64,000 nt of DNA from NCBI RefSeq assembly GCF_019263585.2, contig NZ_JADQDF010000001.1:3348001-3412000 (forward strand), read 5' to 3'. The notes under the pieces are model-generated. The model was not told where the DNA came from, ran no database searches, and saw nothing but the letters and a program-made list of their open reading frames with translations. Source of the stretch: Pseudonocardia oceani (GTDB lineage Bacteria > Actinomycetota > Actinomycetes > Mycobacteriales > Pseudonocardiaceae). This document shows positions 17,160-24,753 of the stretch, in pieces; within the stretch, counting starts at the first letter, position 1; every line of letters begins with the position of its first letter. The translations under genes and the position numbers were made by a program.

Positions 17160-18143
17160 GTGCTGGAGACCTCGGTCCGTCTGCTCGAACTGCTGTCGCT
17201 GCTCCAGGTCAGGCGCGACTGGACGAGCGCCGAGCTCGCGGCCCGGCTCGGCGTGAGCACGAGGACCGTGCGCACCGACGTCGGGAAGCTGCGGACGATC
17301 GGCTACCCCGTGGACGCGCGCCCGGGCGTCGCGGGCGGGTACCGGCTGGTCGCCGGGACGGCCATGCCCCCGCTCCTGCTCGACGACGACGAGGCCGTCG
17401 CCGTCGCCGTCGGGCTGGGTGCGGTCGCGACGCAGCGGCTCGGCGTCGAGGAGACCTCGCTGACCGCGCTCGCGAAGCTGGAGCAGGTGCTGCCCTCGCG
17501 CCTGCGTCGACGGGTGGAGGCGGTGCGCGGGGCGACCAGCATCGTTCCCGGGGCCTCGCCGCCGCTCGACCTCGCGGCTCTCGGCGCGGTCGCCGCCGCG
17601 ATCCGCGCCCACGAACGGCTCCGGTTCGGGTACACGAAAGCCCGGGGCGGCGAGGGGGCCCGCCACGTCGAGCCGCAGCGGCTGGTCTGCTGGGGGCCGC
17701 TCTGGTACCTGCTCGCGTGGGACCTCGACCGGGACGACTGGCGGGTCTTCCGCGTCGACCGCATGGTCCCGCGCGCACCCACCGGTGTGCGGTTCCGACC
17801 GCGCGTGCTCGCGGACGACGCCGCCGTGGAGTTCGTCGTCGGACGCGTCATCCGGGCGGGCTGGACGTTCCGCGCCCGGGTGCTCGTGCACGCCCCAGCC
17901 GCGGCGGTCGCCGCGAAGATCGTCATCCCGGTGGACGTCGAGGTGGTCGACGAGGCGACGTGCCGCGTCGAGCTGGGGGCCGACGACCCGGACCGGCTCG
18001 CGCTGTTGTTGACCCAGCTCGGGGTCGACATCGAGGTGGTCGACGGGGACGAGCTCGCGGCGGCGTTCGACCGCCTCGCGACGAGGTTCCGCCGGGCGGC
18101 GGGCGGCGTGTCCCGTCGTCAGAGGTACTCGGCCCCCGTGTGA
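17160..18143 (+). CDS. WYL-domain transcriptional regulator
   Basis: A 327-residue regulator (from GTG at 17160) of the HTH-11/WYL class. The N-terminal winged helix is SVRLLELLSLLQVRRDW ... LAARLGVSTRTVRTDV (residues 4-45), followed by the YPVDARPGVAGGYRL wing. The WYL-type core lies at about residues 150-215 (RLVCWGPLWYLLAWDL then WRVFRVDRM), and a WCX-like C-terminal domain follows. Family members sense a ligand or DNA damage products. A longer frame from 17118 is possible, but GTG directly before LETSVRLLELL is the family's usual beginning. The 3' end overlaps the convergent next gene by 25 bases. Confidence 0.9.
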   Translation: MLETSVRLLELLSLLQVRRDWTSAELAARLGVSTRTVRTDVGKLRTIGYPVDARPGVAGGYRLVAGTAMPPLLLDDDEAVAVAVGLGAVATQRLGVEETSLTALAKLEQVLPSRLRRRVEAVRGATSIVPGASPPLDLAALGAVAAAIRAHERLRFGYTKARGGEGARHVEPQRLVCWGPLWYLLAWDLDRDDWRVFRVDRMVPRAPTGVRFRPRVLADDAAVEFVVGRVIRAGWTFRARVLVHAPAAAVAAKIVIPVDVEVVDEATCRVELGADDPDRLALLLTQLGVDIEVVDGDELAAAFDRLATRFRRAAGGVSRRQRYSAPV

Positions 18144-18544
18144 TGACCGGGGGTCGGGTCGGCGAAGGGGACGAAGCGGAACCGCACGCGCCCCGCCCCG
18201 GCCACGAGGTCGCCGTCGCCGGGTTCCCGGTCGGGCGCGTCCGCGCGGTGGGTGGCGACCACGCCGGCCGCGGAGACGGCGTCGAGCTGGGCGAGCAGCC
18301 GGGCCAGGGCGGCGGGGGCGTCGCCGGGGTCGTCGGAGGTCTGGACCAGCGTGCGGTGCAGGACGGTGGCGGTCCAGCCCTCGCGGCTGCCGCTGCCGAT
18401 CGAGGCCGAGAGCACCACGTCGAGCAGCCAGCGCGACGGCTTGCCGCCCAGTGCCGGCGTGCGGTGCGCGTCGATGCCGACGACCTGGTCGGCCCGCACC
18501 AGCCCGTCGCCCTGCGTCTGCACCCACACGTTCGTCAGGCCCAC
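18119..18544 (-). CDS. Conserved actinobacterial protein of unknown function
   Basis: 141 residues, acidic, no signal peptide or membrane segment. The first half (MGLTNVWVQTQGDGLVRADQ ... PSRWLLDVVLSASIGSGS) reads like an ordered beta-rich domain, and the segment LARLLAQLDAVSAAGVVATH is helical. I do not recognise a family. It is convergent with and overlaps the WYL regulator gene, so it is unlikely to share its promoter. Codon usage is typical for the window, supporting a real gene. Confidence 0.65.
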   Translation of the reverse strand: MGLTNVWVQTQGDGLVRADQVVGIDAHRTPALGGKPSRWLLDVVLSASIGSGSREGWTATVLHRTLVQTSDDPGDAPAALARLLAQLDAVSAAGVVATHRADAPDREPGDGDLVAGAGRVRFRFVPFADPTPGHHTGAEYL

Positions 18545-18669
18545 CGTCGCCTCCCCGCGCTCAGAACCGCCATCGCTGAACGTCTGAAGAATACCTCTTG
18601 CGCGGAAGCAAATCTCTAGTTAATGTTGCAGTTATCCGGATCTGCTGCGACACGGGCGGGGGCGGTGAC

Positions 18670-19026
18670 GTGAACGGACCGACGACGGGAGGCGCCGCGG
18701 CGTTCGGTGACCTCGTCTACGCCGACGCCGACCTGCTGCGCATCGAGTTCGAGGCGATCGTCGCGGCGAACTTCCCGGACCGGGCGACCGGCCGGACGGA
18801 CCGCCGCGAGCCCGCTGCCCCGGTCCTGGTCGGGACGGCCCGGGGCCCGCACCGCGACGACGGGCCCTCGGGGCCGCGCCCTCCGGTCCCGCGCGCCACC
18901 ACCGGCGTGCCGCTGCGCCGGCAGGCCCGGCAGCGGGGGCCGCCGCGGGAACACCGACACCGGGATGACGGGCCCCGCCGACGATCACCCTCTCGCCGGC
19001 GGGGCCGGCCCCGGTCCGCGACCTAG
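18670..19026 (+). CDS. Small hypothetical protein with acidic head and Arg/Pro-rich tail
   Basis: From GTG at 18670, about 118 residues. The first 35 (FGDLVYADADLLRIEFEAIV and AANFPD) look like a short conserved acidic helix. The remainder is Arg-, Pro- and Gly-rich and unstructured. A relatively AT-rich stretch upstream (18585-18650) could hold its promoter. The tail may be spurious extension. It ends 9 bases before the next ATG. Confidence 0.45.
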   Translation: MNGPTTGGAAAFGDLVYADADLLRIEFEAIVAANFPDRATGRTDRREPAAPVLVGTARGPHRDDGPSGPRPPVPRATTGVPLRRQARQRGPPREHRHRDDGPRRRSPSRRRGRPRSAT

Positions 19027-19035
19027 GGTCGGCGG

Positions 19036-19941
19036 ATGAGCAACGACGCCCAGACCCCCGGAACCCAGACCCTCACCGTGCCGCACCTCGGCACCTCCAC
19101 CGTCGGCTACCGGTTCGGGAAGCCCTACGACCCGGCGCTGCCGACGCTCGTGCTCGTCAACTCCTTCACCACCTCGGTCGACCTCTACCGCCCGCAGTTC
19201 GCCGACCCGCAGCTCAGCGGCGTCGCGAACCTGCTCGCGATCGAGCTGTACGGCCACGGTCTGATGCGCTCCACCTACGAGCACTTCACCTACTGGGACA
19301 GCGCCGTCGCGAACCTGCAGGTGCTGCGCGAGCTGGGCATCGAGCAGGCGTTCGTGCTGGGCACGTCGCAGGGCGGTTGGGTCGCCGCCCGGATGGCGCT
19401 GCTCGCGCCCGGCGTGGTCCGGGGCATCGTGCCGCTCGGCACCTCGATGGACGACGAGAGCCGGCGCAGCCGCGACCTGGGCTGCTGGGACGGCATCGAG
19501 TTCTGCACGCCGTCCATCGACGCACTGGCGGAGCCCGTCGGCGACGACTGGACGGTGGCCGACGAGTTCGTCGACGCCGTGCTCGCCGCGGGTCTGGGCG
19601 CCGACGTCTCCGACGACGAGCGCGCGTTCTGGCGCACGACCTACCGGCGCCACTACGCGGGCGACGACGGGCGCCGGCGCCTGCGGATCTCCACGATCAA
19701 CCTGCGCGACCGCGACGGCCTGCACGCCCGCCTCGGTGACGTCCGCTGCCCGGTGCTGTGGCTGCACGGCACGGCCGACGGGGTCTACTCGGTGGCCAAC
19801 GCCGGGGAGGAGATCCGCATGTTCTCCGGCTCCGCGAACGCCGAGCTGCGGGTCGTCGACGGCGGGCAGCACTTCCTGAGCGCCTCGCACCCGGCCGTCG
19901 TCAACGCGGCGGCGGCGGAGTTCGTGGGGCGCTGGGCCTGA
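19036..19941 (+). CDS. Alpha/beta hydrolase
   Basis: 301 residues with a complete catalytic set: nucleophile elbow LGTSQGGWVAA near residue 115, an acid after the sixth strand (LWLHGTADGVYS), and His in VVDGGQHFLSASHP. The N-terminal strands (PTLVLVNSFTTSVDLYRPQF) place an oxyanion segment before strand 4. It could be a haloalkane, ester or lactone hydrolase; the substrate is not deducible. It is convergent with arsC. Confidence 0.85.
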   Translation: MSNDAQTPGTQTLTVPHLGTSTVGYRFGKPYDPALPTLVLVNSFTTSVDLYRPQFADPQLSGVANLLAIELYGHGLMRSTYEHFTYWDSAVANLQVLRELGIEQAFVLGTSQGGWVAARMALLAPGVVRGIVPLGTSMDDESRRSRDLGCWDGIEFCTPSIDALAEPVGDDWTVADEFVDAVLAAGLGADVSDDERAFWRTTYRRHYAGDDGRRRLRISTINLRDRDGLHARLGDVRCPVLWLHGTADGVYSVANAGEEIRMFSGSANAELRVVDGGQHFLSASHPAVVNAAAAEFVGRWA

Positions 19942-19956
19942 CGAGCACCCTCCGCT

Positions 19957-20307
19957 TCACGCGAGCAGGTCGAGCACCCGCTCGGGCGGCCGGGCCACCA
20001 CGGCCCGGTCGCCCAGCACGACGATGGGCCGCTCGATGAGCGCGGGCTCGGCCGCCAGCGCGTCGAGCAGGGCGTCGCGGTCGGCCGAGGCCAGGCCGAG
20101 CTCGCGGTAGCGCGCCTCGCCGGTGCGGGTGATGGTGCGCGGGTCGTCGGTGCCGAGCTTGCGCAGCACCTCCTCCAGCGCGGCGCGGTCCGGCCCGTCG
20201 TCGAGGTAGCGGACGAGCGTCGGCTCGATGCCGCGCTCGGTGAGCAGGGCGACCGCGCCGCGGCTCTTCGAGCAGCGGGGGTTGTGCCAGACCGTCGGTG
20301 TCTCCAC
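19957..20307 (-). CDS. arsC: Arsenate reductase (glutaredoxin-type ArsC)
   Basis: From GTG at 20307 the protein is 116 residues, the standard length, with the catalytic Cys at position 12 in VWHNPRCSKSRG. The later arginine-bearing motifs also match: ITRTGEARYREL (middle) and ERPIVVLGDRAVVARPPE (C-terminal RPIV). It reduces arsenate using small thiols. No arsR or arsenite pump is next to it, so housekeeping detoxification or another ArsC/Spx-like role is possible. Upstream frame extension is Arg/Pro-rich and rejected. Confidence 0.9.
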   Translation of the reverse strand: METPTVWHNPRCSKSRGAVALLTERGIEPTLVRYLDDGPDRAALEEVLRKLGTDDPRTITRTGEARYRELGLASADRDALLDALAAEPALIERPIVVLGDRAVVARPPERVLDLLA

Positions 20308-20411
20308 GTCCCCGAGCGTAGGCCGGTCGCCTCCCGACGTACGTGCGACGGGCGCGGCCACGCTCCGCGGCGACAGCGCGGACCCGCTCCCACGTCCTAC
20401 CCTCGTGCCTC

Positions 20412-21542
20412 GTGCAGGACACAACCCCGACCCGCTCCGACGCGCTGCTCGCCGTCGCCGTGTCGACGCTGGTCGCGGCCGCCGTCGTGGCGGACGGGGG
20501 CCCGCCCGCGCGGGTCGCGCTCGCGGGCGCGTTCGCCGCCGGCTTCGGCGCGCTCCTGCTCGGCGGGCGCCGGCGTCCGGTGGCGGTGCTCGTGGCGACG
20601 GCGGCCGGGATGGTCGCCTACTACGTCCTGGACCTGCCGCCGATCGGGCTGGCGGCGCCGGTGGCGGCCGCCCTGTACCTCGCGGCCGAGCGGGGGAGGG
20701 TGCGCGCGGCGGCGGGCGTCGCCGCCGCGCTGCTCGCGGTGTCGGTGGCCGCGCGGCTCGCCGAGGGCGACGACCCGGCCTTCGTGCTCGGCCTGCAGCT
20801 GGGGTCCGAGGCCGTGACCGTCGTGGCCGTGATCGCGCTCGGCGACGCCGTGCGCAGCCGCCGGTCGCTGCGGGCGGAGCTGCGGCGCCAGGCGGACGTG
20901 GCGGCGGTGGAGCAGCGGCGGGAGGCCGCGCGGCAGGTCGACGCCGAGCGCGTGCGCGTCGCGCGCGAGCTGCACGACACCGTGGGCCACGCCGTGTCGG
21001 TGATCGCTCTGCAGTCCGCGGTGGCGCAGGAGGCGATCGACGACGGCGCCACCGACGCCGCGCGCGGGGCCGTCGCCACGATCCGGGAGGTGAGCGGCGG
21101 GGTGATGAGCGAGCTGCGCGCCACCCTCGGCACGCTGCGCGCCGGGACGCGGGAGCCCGCGCCGGGGCTCGACGGTCTCGGCGCGCTCGCCGAGGGCGTG
21201 ACCCGCAGCGGCCTGCCCGTCGAGCTGCGGGTGAACGGCGCGACCGCGGCAGTGCCGGCGGTCGTCGGCACCACCGCCTACCGGATCGTGCAGGAGGCGC
21301 TGACCAACGCGCTGCGCCACGCCGGCGCGCACCGCGTCACGGTCGTCGTCGACGCGTCGGAGCCCGGGCTGACCGTGGAGGTCGTCGACGACGGGCGCGG
21401 CGGCCCCGTCACCGAGCGGGGCAACGGCCTGCGCGGCATGGCCGAGCGGGTGGCGCTGCTCGGCGGCGCGCTCGTCGCGGGCGACGCCCCGGGCGGCGGC
21501 TTCCGCGTGCACGCCTCGCTGCCGGCGGGAGGGGCGCGGTGA
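20412..21542 (+). CDS. NarL-type sensor histidine kinase
   Basis: 376 residues from GTG at 20412. About four or five hydrophobic segments fill residues 10-140, so the sensor is membrane-embedded without a large external domain. The HisKA_3 dimerisation box ELHDTVGHAVSV is near residue 187 (phospho-acceptor His). The ATPase has LTNALRHAGA (N box, about 297), VVDDGRGG and GNGLRGMAERV (G box). It overlaps its response regulator by four bases. The signal is unknown. Confidence 0.93.
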   Translation: MQDTTPTRSDALLAVAVSTLVAAAVVADGGPPARVALAGAFAAGFGALLLGGRRRPVAVLVATAAGMVAYYVLDLPPIGLAAPVAAALYLAAERGRVRAAAGVAAALLAVSVAARLAEGDDPAFVLGLQLGSEAVTVVAVIALGDAVRSRRSLRAELRRQADVAAVEQRREAARQVDAERVRVARELHDTVGHAVSVIALQSAVAQEAIDDGATDAARGAVATIREVSGGVMSELRATLGTLRAGTREPAPGLDGLGALAEGVTRSGLPVELRVNGATAAVPAVVGTTAYRIVQEALTNALRHAGAHRVTVVVDASEPGLTVEVVDDGRGGPVTERGNGLRGMAERVALLGGALVAGDAPGGGFRVHASLPAGGAR

Positions 21543-22219
21543 CCGCGCTGCGGGTGGTACTGGTCGACGACCAGCACCTCGTCCGGGCCGGGCTGCGGGC
21601 GCTGCTCGAGCGCGCGCCCGACATCACGGTCGTGGGGGAGGCCGGCGACGGCGCGATGGGACTGGCCGTCGTGCGTGCCGAGCGTCCGGACGTCGTGCTG
21701 ATGGACGTGCGGATGCCCGGCACCGACGGCCTCACCGCCACGCGGCGGATCCTCGCCGACCCCGCGCTGGCCGCCGTCCGCGTGGTCGTCCTGACCACCT
21801 TCGACGACGACGAGCACCTCTTCGAGGCCATCCGCGCCGGAGCGGCGGGATTCCTGCTCAAGGACACCGCCCCCGAGGCCCTGCGCGACGCGGTGCGCAC
21901 CGTGGCGGGCGGGGACGCGCTGCTCTCCCCGGCGGTGACGCGCCGCGTGCTCGCCGCCGCCGCGCGGTCGCCCGTCGCCCGGCCGGAGCGGCTCGCCGGG
22001 CTCACCGCGCGCGAGCGGGAGGTCCTGGCCCACGTCGGCGCCGGCCGCTCGAACGCCGAGATCGGTGCGGTGCTGCACCTGAGCCCGGACACCGCCCGCA
22101 CCTACGTCAGCCGCCTGCTCACCAGGCTCGCCGCGCGCGACCGCTCCCAGCTCGTCGTCATCGCCTACGAGAGCGGGCTGGTGCGGCCGGGGGAGAACGA
22201 CGACCGAGACGGGTCCTAG
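21539..22219 (+). CDS. NarL/LuxR-type response regulator
   Basis: 226 residues: receiver domain with acidic pocket (VVLVDDQHLVRAG), phospho-acceptor Asp near residue 54 (VVLMDVRMPGTDG), Thr and Lys (VVLTTFDDDE, LLKDTAPE), and a LuxR helix-turn-helix at about 155-215 (LTAREREVLAHVGAGRSN ... TYVSRLLTRL). Partner of the upstream kinase by translational coupling (GTGA). Its 3' end overlaps the convergent cupin gene by four bases. Confidence 0.94.
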   Translation: MTALRVVLVDDQHLVRAGLRALLERAPDITVVGEAGDGAMGLAVVRAERPDVVLMDVRMPGTDGLTATRRILADPALAAVRVVVLTTFDDDEHLFEAIRAGAAGFLLKDTAPEALRDAVRTVAGGDALLSPAVTRRVLAAAARSPVARPERLAGLTAREREVLAHVGAGRSNAEIGAVLHLSPDTARTYVSRLLTRLAARDRSQLVVIAYESGLVRPGENDDRDGS

Positions 22220-22728
22220 GAGGACCTGGTCCGGTCGTGCAGCCAGGCCGGCGCCCGCCACACCGGCCGCTGCACCGCGTCCGGCACGCCGTGCAGGGAG
22301 AACGACAGGTCGTGCCGCGCGTTGACCGCCGCGAGCGCGCCGAGCGGCGGGACGCGCCCGGCGCGGGCCAGCACCCGGAACTGCTCCTCGAGCGGGCCGG
22401 CGGGCGTCTCGCGCATCCGGATCCGCGCGGGCTCGTCGAAGGGGTTGGCGAAGGCGTGGTCACGGTGGGTGGGACGGTCGCCGACTCGCCCGCGGACAGC
22501 ACGACGGTGTCGGCGTCGAGCACGACCCGCAAGCCGCCCCTCGACGACGGTGAACGTCTCGGCCTCGAACCGGTGGCGGGGCCGCGGTGGCCCGGAGAGG
22601 CCGGGCGGGAGCAGGGCGTCGATCTCGACGGCGCCGCCGTCACCGTCGCGGCCCGGGACGAGGACGGTGATGGTCTCGCCCGTCGGCATGCGCAGCACGC
22701 GGCCGGGGCCGGGGTCCGGGATGCTCAT
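22216..22728 (-). CDS. Cupin-domain protein with a compensated frameshift
   Basis: 170 residues from ATG at 22728. The opening (MSIPDPGPGRVLRMPTGETI), the PRHRFEAETFTVVEGRL strand with its metal-ligand His/Glu region, and the end (HAFANPFDEPARIRMRETP) follow a small cupin. Between about 22450 and 22530 the sensible sequence, LRVVLDADTVVLSAGESATV, is in a neighbouring frame, while the main frame gives an Arg-rich stretch. One extra base and one missing base about 85 nucleotides apart explain this. Either the protein carries a 30-residue scrambled segment or these are assembly errors. It overlaps the upstream membrane gene (ATGA). Confidence 0.65.
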   Translation of the reverse strand: MSIPDPGPGRVLRMPTGETITVLVPGRDGDGGAVEIDALLPPGLSGPPRPRHRFEAETFTVVEGRLAGRARRRHRRAVRGRVGDRPTHRDHAFANPFDEPARIRMRETPAGPLEEQFRVLARAGRVPPLGALAAVNARHDLSFSLHGVPDAVQRPVWRAPAWLHDRTRSS

Positions 22729-23156
22729 CGGGTGAGCCGGTGCAGCAGCAGCGCCACGGCGCCGGTGACGACGCCGACCAGCGTGCCGGTCACGAGGCTC
22801 GACACCACCGCCGCGGCGCGCAGCAGCACCTCCGCGAGGGCCGGGTCGGTCCCGGCGAGCGCCCCGCCGAGGGCCGGGACGGGTCCGTCGAAGGCGGCGT
22901 TCCACAGCAGTTGGTGGCCCACCGCGAGGAGCACGCCGTAGAGCGCGCCGACCACCACGAGCGTCGCGAACGGACGCGGCGGCCGCCACCACAGCGCCGC
23001 CGCCACCCAGCACGCCGGCGGGACGACGACGAGCAGCCCGGCGGCGAGGGTCCCCTCCTCGACCACGCCGAGGTCGTGCAGCACGACCCGCGGAGCGGCG
23101 AGTGCGGCCAGTCCGACGAGGACGGGCCAGGACAGGCCGGGGCGCGGGCCGGTCAC
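22725..23156 (-). CDS. Small integral membrane protein
   Basis: 143 residues from GTG at 23156, with four hydrophobic stretches (LSWPVLVGLAALAAPRVVL, AAGLLVVVPPACWVAAALW, FATLVVVGALYGVLLAVG, and AAAVVSSLVTGTLVGVVTGAVA) linked by short loops. No family is recognised. It is the middle gene of three overlapping minus-strand genes (23553 to 22216), so it probably works with the membrane protein before it and the cupin after it. Confidence 0.75.
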   Translation of the reverse strand: MTGPRPGLSWPVLVGLAALAAPRVVLHDLGVVEEGTLAAGLLVVVPPACWVAAALWWRPPRPFATLVVVGALYGVLLAVGHQLLWNAAFDGPVPALGGALAGTDPALAEVLLRAAAVVSSLVTGTLVGVVTGAVALLLHRLTR

Positions 23157-23553
23157 CGGCCGGCCACCTGGCGCAGGTACTCCGGGGTGTGCGTGTCCAC
23201 CGGGTCGACGAACATGATCTCGTTGCGCGGCCGGAAGAACAGCACGGAGAACAGGAACTCGCAGGCGACGAACACGGCGAACGCGGCGGCGACCCACCAC
23301 CTCAGCCCCCGGTCGCGCCAGGTCAGGACCACCGCGGCGAGCCCGGTCACGACCACCGAGGCGCCCAGGGGCGGGAAGTGGCCGCTCGGCCCACCCGCCA
23401 CGAGGAACTCGCGGCCCCGGTCCGGCGACGCCGGGGCGCCGCCGAAGATGTCGGGTGGAGCATCACGGTCTCGGCGGCCACGCCGCCGGAGGACAGCATC
23501 GCCGTCCACGCGAGGGCGACGAGCACGATCGTGGTGGGTGTCGGGCGGGACAT
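23153..23553 (-). pseudogene. Membrane protein gene with one-base frameshift
   Basis: ATG at 23553 opens MSRPTPTTIVLVALAWTAML, a signal-anchor helix, and reads to TVMLHP. The continuation DIFGGAPASPDRGREFLV ... ACEFLFSVLFFRPRNEIMFV is one frame away and ends at 23153, overlapping the next gene. The distance from start to stop is one base short of a multiple of three, and one C missing in CACCCGAC (near 23457) restores a protein of about 133 residues with four hydrophobic segments. The pattern resembles small actinobacterial DUF1772-like membrane proteins. A sequencing error is as likely as true decay. Confidence 0.6.
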
Positions 23554-23612
23554 CGGTGCGGACCTCCGTCGGCGTGCGGCGCGCCCGGACGGGACGCCGT
23601 CGCCGGACGACG

Positions 23613-24260
23613 CTAGGGACGTCCACGGCCCGGGTCTGCCGATCGCGGGCGCGACCCGGGATCGCTCCTCGACGTACCGCCCGCCCCGGCCGGTCGCTCC
23701 TGCGCGCGGCGCCCGCCCGCCAGCTCCCAGGTCCCGACGACCTCGTGGCGGGCGGTGCCGCCCGGCCCGGCGCCGAGGTCGCTGCGGACCAGGTGCAGCG
23801 CCGTCGCGGTCCACGGGCGCCCGGCGAAGCCCGCCAGCGCCTCGGCGAACGGCCGCAGGTCCGGCGCGGGCGGCCGGACCCGGGCCAGCGTGAGGTGCGG
23901 GCGGTAGGGCCGGTCCTCGACGGGCAGCCCGACCTTGCGGGCGGCCGCGCGGACGGAACCGGCGAGCAGGCGCAGCGCGGCGCGGTCGCCGTCGACGCGC
24001 GTCCACAGCACCCGGTCGCCGAACCGGCCGCCACCGGCCAGTGCCAGCTCGACGGGTGGGTGCCGGCGTGCGGCACGAGCCAGCCGCTCGACGAGCCGGT
24101 CGCGCGTCGGACCGTCGACCTCGCCGAGGAACGCCAGCGTCAGGTGCCACTGCGCGGGCGGGGTCCAGCGCAGCCGGGGCTCGTCCGGGAGGGCCGCCAC
24201 GGCCTCGGCGAGCTCGTCGAGCGCGTCCGGTGGAGGTAGCAGCGCCACGAAGGACCGCAC
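23613..24260 (-). CDS. thpR: RNA 2',3'-cyclic phosphodiesterase
   Basis: 215 residues of the 2H phosphoesterase superfamily. Both HxTx motifs are present: HLTLAFLGEV near residue 39 and HLTLARVRPP near residue 128, with the N-terminal MRSFVALLPP typical of ThpR/LigT. It opens cyclic phosphates on RNA ends. The last 30 residues (Arg/Gly/Ser-rich) exceed the family core. It begins three bases after the upstream gene's stop, forming a two-gene unit. Confidence 0.9.
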   Translation of the reverse strand: MRSFVALLPPPDALDELAEAVAALPDEPRLRWTPPAQWHLTLAFLGEVDGPTRDRLVERLARAARRHPPVELALAGGGRFGDRVLWTRVDGDRAALRLLAGSVRAAARKVGLPVEDRPYRPHLTLARVRPPAPDLRPFAEALAGFAGRPWTATALHLVRSDLGAGPGGTARHEVVGTWELAGGRRAQERPAGAGGTSRSDPGSRPRSADPGRGRP

Positions 24261-24263
24261 GGC

Positions 24264-24686
24264 CTACACCGGCGGGGGCAGCGTCGTCAGGGGCAGCGCC
24301 GGCAGCAGCTCCCGCAGGCGCCGCGCGGCGGCGGCGGGCAGGGTGCGCCGGCCCTGGATGTGGAGGAACACCGGCCGCAGGTGCGGGTCGGCGAGCAGGT
24401 CGGCGCGCGGCAGGAACGGGTCGAGCAGGTGCAGGACACCCTGCCCGGTCCAGCCGCGGCCCCCGACCGGCCCGGCGTCGGTCAGGAAGTCCAGGACGCC
24501 CGCGACGCCGCGGTCGGCGCCGGCGCGGTAGACGACCGCCCGCGTCCCGGCCGCGGTCGAGCGCAGGCAGCAGACCGACGGCCGGTGGACCGGGCCGTCG
24601 ACGGTGGCAGCGGCGACAGGGGGGAAGCCGTCGGGCCGCCACACCAGCACGCAGCTCGGGTCGGGGATCGGGTCGCGGGCACCCAC
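24264..24686 (-). CDS. Conserved hypothetical protein
   Basis: 140 residues from GTG at 24686. Ordered-looking segments are PSCVLVWRPDGFPPVAAATV, GTRAVVYRAG, and GRGWTGQGVLHLLDPFLPRA, ending in a helical LPAAAARRLRELLPAL. The alternation of aromatic strands recalls small EVE-like nucleic-acid-binding folds, but I cannot confirm that. It is directly upstream of thpR in the same transcription unit, which would fit an RNA- or nucleotide-related role. Confidence 0.65.
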   Translation of the reverse strand: MGARDPIPDPSCVLVWRPDGFPPVAAATVDGPVHRPSVCCLRSTAAGTRAVVYRAGADRGVAGVLDFLTDAGPVGGRGWTGQGVLHLLDPFLPRADLLADPHLRPVFLHIQGRRTLPAAAARRLRELLPALPLTTLPPPV

Positions 24687-24753
24687 GACGCCACGGTATC
24701 CGGCCCGCGGGCCAGCGGTGGCGCGGAGGCACCGTCGGCGGCAGGCTGTCCGC

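Noticed and set aside
18119..18544. Assigning the 141-residue protein to a RidA or endoribonuclease family
   Set aside because: No conserved motif of those families is present, so it was left as unknown.
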